Assembly: GCA_030616565.1 (NCBI GenBank)
Contig: JAUWXC010000016.1
Location: forward strand, 1 to 10,143
DNA from: Methanocellales archaeon
GTDB taxonomy: Archaea > Halobacteriota > UBA148 > JAUWXC01
Direction: 5' to 3'
Length of the DNA: 10,143 nt
The notes under the pieces are model-generated. The model saw only the letters and a list, made by a program, of their open reading frames with translations, did no database searches and was not told the origin of the DNA. Position numbers and translations under genes: made by a program. Below, piece after piece: positions 7,302 to 10,143 of this stretch. Every line of letters begins with the position of its first letter. Position 1 is the first letter of the stretch.

Positions 7302-8155
7302 AGGATCACTCCTTTTAATAGATAGTACAACACCGCCACGCTGGCAATTGAGCCCTCGAACATTACTGAATGATACGGTGCCAGCATCGGGCTTAATGCG
7401 CTAATGAAAGATAGTGAAACAAGCAATAGGATGAATCCCAGTGCATAACCCCATAATGGGGCTGGACCAATGTATACCAACATGAACAGCGACATTAGCA
7501 CGAATATCTCTATGCTTTCGCCGGTCAAAATGCCCGCTCTTAGAACTCCAAAGTGCTCCGTCTTGTATCCGGTGACTATGTCCTTCGCCATTACTATGGC
7601 TAGTGGGGAGTGGTGGACCTTGGATAGCATTATGGTATAGGTTGCAAGTGCGCACAGCGGAAACTGGAATAGGAGCGGTCCATGGGTGCTCTGATATGCT
7701 ACTATGTCCGAAATCATCAACGAGTTCGTTTTAAGATAGACGATGGCCAAAACGGCAAATAATGGATGCTCTGCCAACGTTGAATACACCGATCTCACAC
7801 CGCCAAACTTTCCATAGGGAGAGCCGGATGAGAGTCCAGCTCCATGCTCGACTAGCTTGTGCATCGTGAACACCGCGAGCAAGATCAGGAAGTTATATCC
7901 ATTGACGATGACGGTCAATCCGAGCATCCAGGCCCCTATGAGAAGTGCAACCACTCCAAAATATATCGGCTTGCTTGCTGTTTCTGGAGCGGTCATCTCT
8001 TTCACGAAGAACTTCAATAGGTGGTATAGCTCCTGCTGTATTGGCGGGCCAGGTCGACCCTGTATTCTTGCGATGATCTTTCTATGCAGCCCTAGGAATA
8101 TTATGCCGACCAGGAATGCAACCGGTATCATGAGCAAGGTTCTAATTATTTCCAT
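7298..8155 (-). CDS. ehaJ: Energy-converting hydrogenase A, NuoH-like membrane subunit EhaJ
   Basis: A 285-residue integral membrane protein with about eight helices. It is the NuoH/HycD/EchB-type subunit that sits at the junction between the catalytic arm and the ion-translocating arm. The family signature RKIIARIQGRPGP is at 25-37. A second conserved loop, GSPYGKFGGVRSVYSTLAEH (111-130), resembles the NuoH loop around its conserved Glu (Glu129 here). Loops rich in His, Lys and Glu (179-202) face the catalytic subunits if topology follows NuoH. The start is ATG 8155: the site GAGGTG (8166-8161) is five bases away, while the GTG at 8161 and ATG at 8158 overlap or crowd that site. It starts 10 bases after the ehaI stop and its stop overlaps the next gene. 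Confidence 0.9.
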   Translation of the reverse strand: MEIIRTLLMIPVAFLVGIIFLGLHRKIIARIQGRPGPPIQQELYHLLKFFVKEMTAPETASKPIYFGVVALLIGAWMLGLTVIVNGYNFLILLAVFTMHKLVEHGAGLSSGSPYGKFGGVRSVYSTLAEHPLFAVLAIVYLKTNSLMISDIVAYQSTHGPLLFQFPLCALATYTIMLSKVHHSPLAIVMAKDIVTGYKTEHFGVLRAGILTGESIEIFVLMSLFMLVYIGPAPLWGYALGFILLLVSLSFISALSPMLAPYHSVMFEGSIASVAVLYYLLKGVIL

Positions 8156-8160
8156 CATCA

Positions 8161-8166
8161 CACCTC
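8161..8166 (-). promoter_or_regulatory. Ribosome binding site that decides the ehaJ start
   Basis: GAGGTG on the minus strand has a five-base gap to ATG 8155-8153. The in-frame GTG at 8161 begins inside the site, and ATG 8158 would leave only two bases. Confidence 0.55.
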
Positions 8167-8378
8167 TAGTAACCTATGAACGGTATCTTTTTCCTCTCCT
8201 CTTCGTCCTCCTTCTTTGGCTTGGACATCAGGCAGAAGCCCAAGCAAAGGATGACCATTGGTAGGAAGACAAGTGTTAGCATGACCGAGACGATTGGGGG
8301 GATATATCCATATATGCCAGCGGCTATCGACGCGACCAACGCCAATATCCCTATCACCAGTCCTAACTTTGGGTTCAT
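8166..8378 (-). CDS. ehaI: EhaI-like small membrane subunit
   Basis: A 70-residue protein with two membrane segments (about 6-25 and 28-51) and a strongly charged C-terminal tail (KPKKEDEEERKK, then IPFIGY). AGGAGG lies five bases before its ATG, and it begins 9 bases after the ehaH stop. Naming rests on position between ehaH and ehaJ and on size; the sequence itself shows no diagnostic motif. By topology the charged tail is probably cytoplasmic. It may be a structural piece of the membrane arm. Confidence 0.7.
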   Translation of the reverse strand: MNPKLGLVIGILALVASIAAGIYGYIPPIVSVMLTLVFLPMVILCLGFCLMSKPKKEDEEERKKIPFIGY

Positions 8379-8387
8379 TTTTGCCTC

Positions 8388-9041
8388 CTATAGTAACGTC
8401 ACTATGATCTCCACTGTTCTCACGATTATGAGTAACGTGCTGACATGGATCATTATTATATACGGCGCTCCAAGTGCCCTGAACAGTCTTGCCTTGGCGG
8501 CGTAGAACGGCGCCACCCCTATCTCTCCTAATACGCCAAGTATGAAAAGCACCGCTACCACACCACTCACTCTGATCGTATCAAGTTCGTGTAAGCTGAG
8601 GGTTCCAGTAGTCCCCAATATCAGTGCTGCTGCACCAAACAAAGGAAGACCGGCTATCATAAGTGTCATGCCATATTGATACGCAGCATCCAGAACCTGG
8701 GGTTTTTTAGTAGCAGCCACGATACCGACATCCGCGATGCCTGCAAGCGTTACGAATAAGGCGAAGTCGAAGATGTCGCCAGTGATCATCGTGCCAGCCG
8801 TCGCAACTCCGCAGACGATGGCCATGTAGCGCCGGAACTTTATCTCGCCCATAGGTATCTCCGACTTTTTATACCCGTCCATGCCGAAGACCAGCTCTAC
8901 CTGCGTTTCCGGGCGGCTTAGTGCCATCACCACGGTGAACCCTACCGCTATGAGGAACAAGGTAAGTGTAGTTGGTGTCAGATACAGTACTATATCTCCC
9001 AATTTAATCAGTCCAATGAGACTTTCACCAAGACCGATCAT
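8388..9041 (-). CDS. ehaH: Energy-converting hydrogenase A, antiporter-like membrane subunit EhaH
   Basis: A 217-residue membrane protein that looks like a shortened NuoN/MrpD-type antiporter module. TGDIFDFALFVTLAG (87-101) matches the family helix that follows a TGD turn; GTTGTLSLHEL (143-153) matches the next loop; LGEIGVAPFYAAKA (171-184) matches the helix that in MrpD and NuoL/M/N carries a key lysine before a Pro-Phe-His turn. Here that lysine position is Glu173, and the usual glutamate of the earlier helix is not seen. The full family has 14 helices; this protein has about 6-7. It should be part of the ion path. ATG 9041 overlaps the ehaG stop, with GGAGGGAG upstream. Confidence 0.82.
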   Translation of the reverse strand: MIGLGESLIGLIKLGDIVLYLTPTTLTLFLIAVGFTVVMALSRPETQVELVFGMDGYKKSEIPMGEIKFRRYMAIVCGVATAGTMITGDIFDFALFVTLAGIADVGIVAATKKPQVLDAAYQYGMTLMIAGLPLFGAAALILGTTGTLSLHELDTIRVSGVVAVLFILGVLGEIGVAPFYAAKARLFRALGAPYIIMIHVSTLLIIVRTVEIIVTLL

Positions 9042-9688
9042 GTTCTCCCTCCAGATGACCTGAAGCTTCTTTTACCTTCGATGCCGATAAGCCCCATCTT
9101 GGATGCCACCTTCACCAGTATTCCTCCACCTGCCAGGAAGAGGGCAAGTAGCCAGAGATTTGGCGCTATGAAGAAGAGCAGGAAGCCAAATATCCACAGG
9201 CACCATGCAACTCCAGAGACTGCGCCAACTCCTTCCCAGAAACTCTTGGTTATGTCTCCTTCCCATCTGCAAACGAGGTAGTAGAGCATCCCGAGTCCAG
9301 CGACCGCGCCGCCAGTAAATCCCGTCAGTACGGCGCCGTATAGGATGAGGATTATAGCTATGATGTTTGGAGACGTTTTTAGCACCTCAATATTTAGTGG
9401 GCTTTGTTGCGTCTTCTCCTCAAATCCTAGCCTCGTCTTTTCCTTAGCTACTGCAAGCTCAGAAAATGCGAGAACTTCCGCCACTCCTACGACCAGTGCC
9501 GGAAGAATCAGACACTCTGCTAGATCCGTGCCGACACATGCGATGATCATTAGGGTCAATACCGCAATGAGGTCTGTCAAAACAAGTTTGTGCACGTCAT
9601 CCTTTTCCAATACAAAGCCTAGGAATGCTATGAAGGCGGATGCGAATCCCAATAATATGGCTATCTGAAACAGTTCTCCGATATCCAT
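9038..9688 (-). CDS. ehaG: EhaG-like membrane subunit
   Basis: A 216-residue integral membrane protein with about six or seven hydrophobic segments (near 6-27, 35-53, 58-80, 107-140, 155-173, 176-196) and a basic C-terminal tail (GKRSFRSSGGRT). A charged loop (81-106) separates the first three helices from the rest. Residues 37-80 (around TDLIAVLT and TDLAECLILP) faintly recall the MbhD/Mrp accessory segment, but that is a weak resemblance. Assignment as EhaG comes from order (ehaF-ehaG-ehaH), length and topology. AGGAGG in the end of ehaF lies eight bases before its ATG, and its stop overlaps ehaH. Confidence 0.78.
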   Translation of the reverse strand: MDIGELFQIAILLGFASAFIAFLGFVLEKDDVHKLVLTDLIAVLTLMIIACVGTDLAECLILPALVVGVAEVLAFSELAVAKEKTRLGFEEKTQQSPLNIEVLKTSPNIIAIILILYGAVLTGFTGGAVAGLGMLYYLVCRWEGDITKSFWEGVGAVSGVAWCLWIFGFLLFFIAPNLWLLALFLAGGGILVKVASKMGLIGIEGKRSFRSSGGRT

Positions 9689-9690
9689 CG

Positions 9691-10143
9691 CTAGTCCTCC
9701 TTAGTGATTAACCATGAGGCTACAATGAAAGCCATCATGAGGATACTTGTTTCCAGCACGGTGTCCAATCCTCTCGTGTAATATAGGATTTCGTCTATGA
9801 TTCCGCCTGGATGCGAGACTATCGTCGTCCCGAGATGAGGCGTCTTCTCCGCCAGCCACGCCGTCAGGGGCGTTAGGTAAGACGTAATCCAACCCAACTT
9901 TGGCGAATTCTCTGGATATTGCGCTTTTACGTCTCCAGGCTCTCTTAGCGGAACCCCACCTCTGTCATAGGGGTCTAACGGACTCTCTGGATTCAGCACT
10001 TTCGGATACAGTTTATCACCCTGGTAGGTGTACGTCGTCGCCATTCCCGCCAGTAGGACGAATACTACCATCGCGGCAAACAGCCTTGGCACCATCGCTG
10101 GGTCCGATAAAGCATTCCAGGCTTCACTAATCCTCAACTTAGC
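9691..10143 (-). CDS. ehaF: EhaF-like membrane subunit (5' end uncertain, at window edge)
   Basis: At least 148 residues. The frame is open to the right edge; a TTG at 10137 could be the start, but the ribosome binding site would be outside, so the gene may begin beyond the window. An N-terminal membrane helix (about 16-36, counted from the TTG) is followed by a hydrophilic domain rich in Pro and Gly (about 37-112) and a C-terminal helix (about 127-144). The motif YYTRGLDTVLET (119-130) before that helix closely resembles the RGxDTxxE motif of the MrpA C-terminal domain and MbhE, which links it to Mrp-type ion-transport modules. Assignment as EhaF rests on order and size. It is the first visible gene of an operon whose promoter and probable ehaA-E genes would lie to the right. 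Confidence 0.75.
   Translation of the reverse strand, partial: AKLRISEAWNALSDPAMVPRLFAAMVVFVLLAGMATTYTYQGDKLYPKVLNPESPLDPYDRGGVPLREPGDVKAQYPENSPKLGWITSYLTPLTAWLAEKTPHLGTTIVSHPGGIIDEILYYTRGLDTVLETSILMMAFIVASWLITKED

Noticed and set aside
1..10143. CRISPR arrays, tRNA or rRNA genes, insertion sequences, phage or defence genes
   Set aside because: No regularly spaced repeats, tRNA-like folds, transposase motifs or terminal inverted repeats were seen; almost the entire window is covered by the genes listed.

Overview
The window reads as a chromosome segment of a methanogenic, or related methane- or alkane-metabolising, euryarchaeote. The evidence is archaeal TATA boxes, strong Shine-Dalgarno sites, an archaeal-type MoaA, and two hydrogenases tied to methanogenesis: a Tat-exported methanophenazine-type [NiFe] hydrogenase (Vht) and a multi-subunit energy-converting [NiFe] hydrogenase whose gene order matches Eha. 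The sequence alone does not fix genus or order.

Layout. Positions 1-565 (minus strand) hold the N-terminal part of MoaA, which runs off the left edge. A short A/T-rich divergent promoter region separates it from a 78-residue two-helix membrane protein of unknown role (658-894, plus). A 173-base intergenic region follows. It carries clustered inverted repeats, a clear TATA box and a leader stem-loop. Then comes the three-gene operon vhtG-vhtA-vhtC (1068-4728, plus), which ends at a hairpin and T-tract terminator.

Convergent to it, from the right edge down to 4773 (minus), lies a tightly packed operon. In transcription order it is ehaF (edge, possibly 5' truncated), ehaG, ehaH, ehaI, ehaJ, one small membrane subunit at the ehaK/ehaL position, ehaM, ehaN (small subunit), ehaO (large subunit) and a 2x[4Fe-4S] ferredoxin subunit. 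Five of the nine junctions are 4-base stop/start overlaps, and the other gaps are 2 to 10 bases.

How the parts work together (from family knowledge). VhtG and VhtA should form a heterodimer exported by the Tat system, which oxidises H2 outside the membrane and passes electrons through cytochrome b VhtC to methanophenazine or a similar quinone-like carrier. Eha faces the cytoplasm. EhaN/EhaO and the ferredoxin subunit couple H2 to ferredoxin, driven by ion flow through EhaF, EhaG, EhaH and EhaJ. Together they could link periplasmic H2, the membrane carrier, ion gradients and reduced ferredoxin.

I found no CRISPR array, tRNA, rRNA, insertion sequence or phage gene. The most unusual points are the pairing of a cytochrome-linked Vht with a cytochrome-free-methanogen-type Eha, a shortened Eha distal end, extra cysteines beside the active site and proximal cluster of Vht, and the structured vht control region. 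I did not identify a wholly new system.
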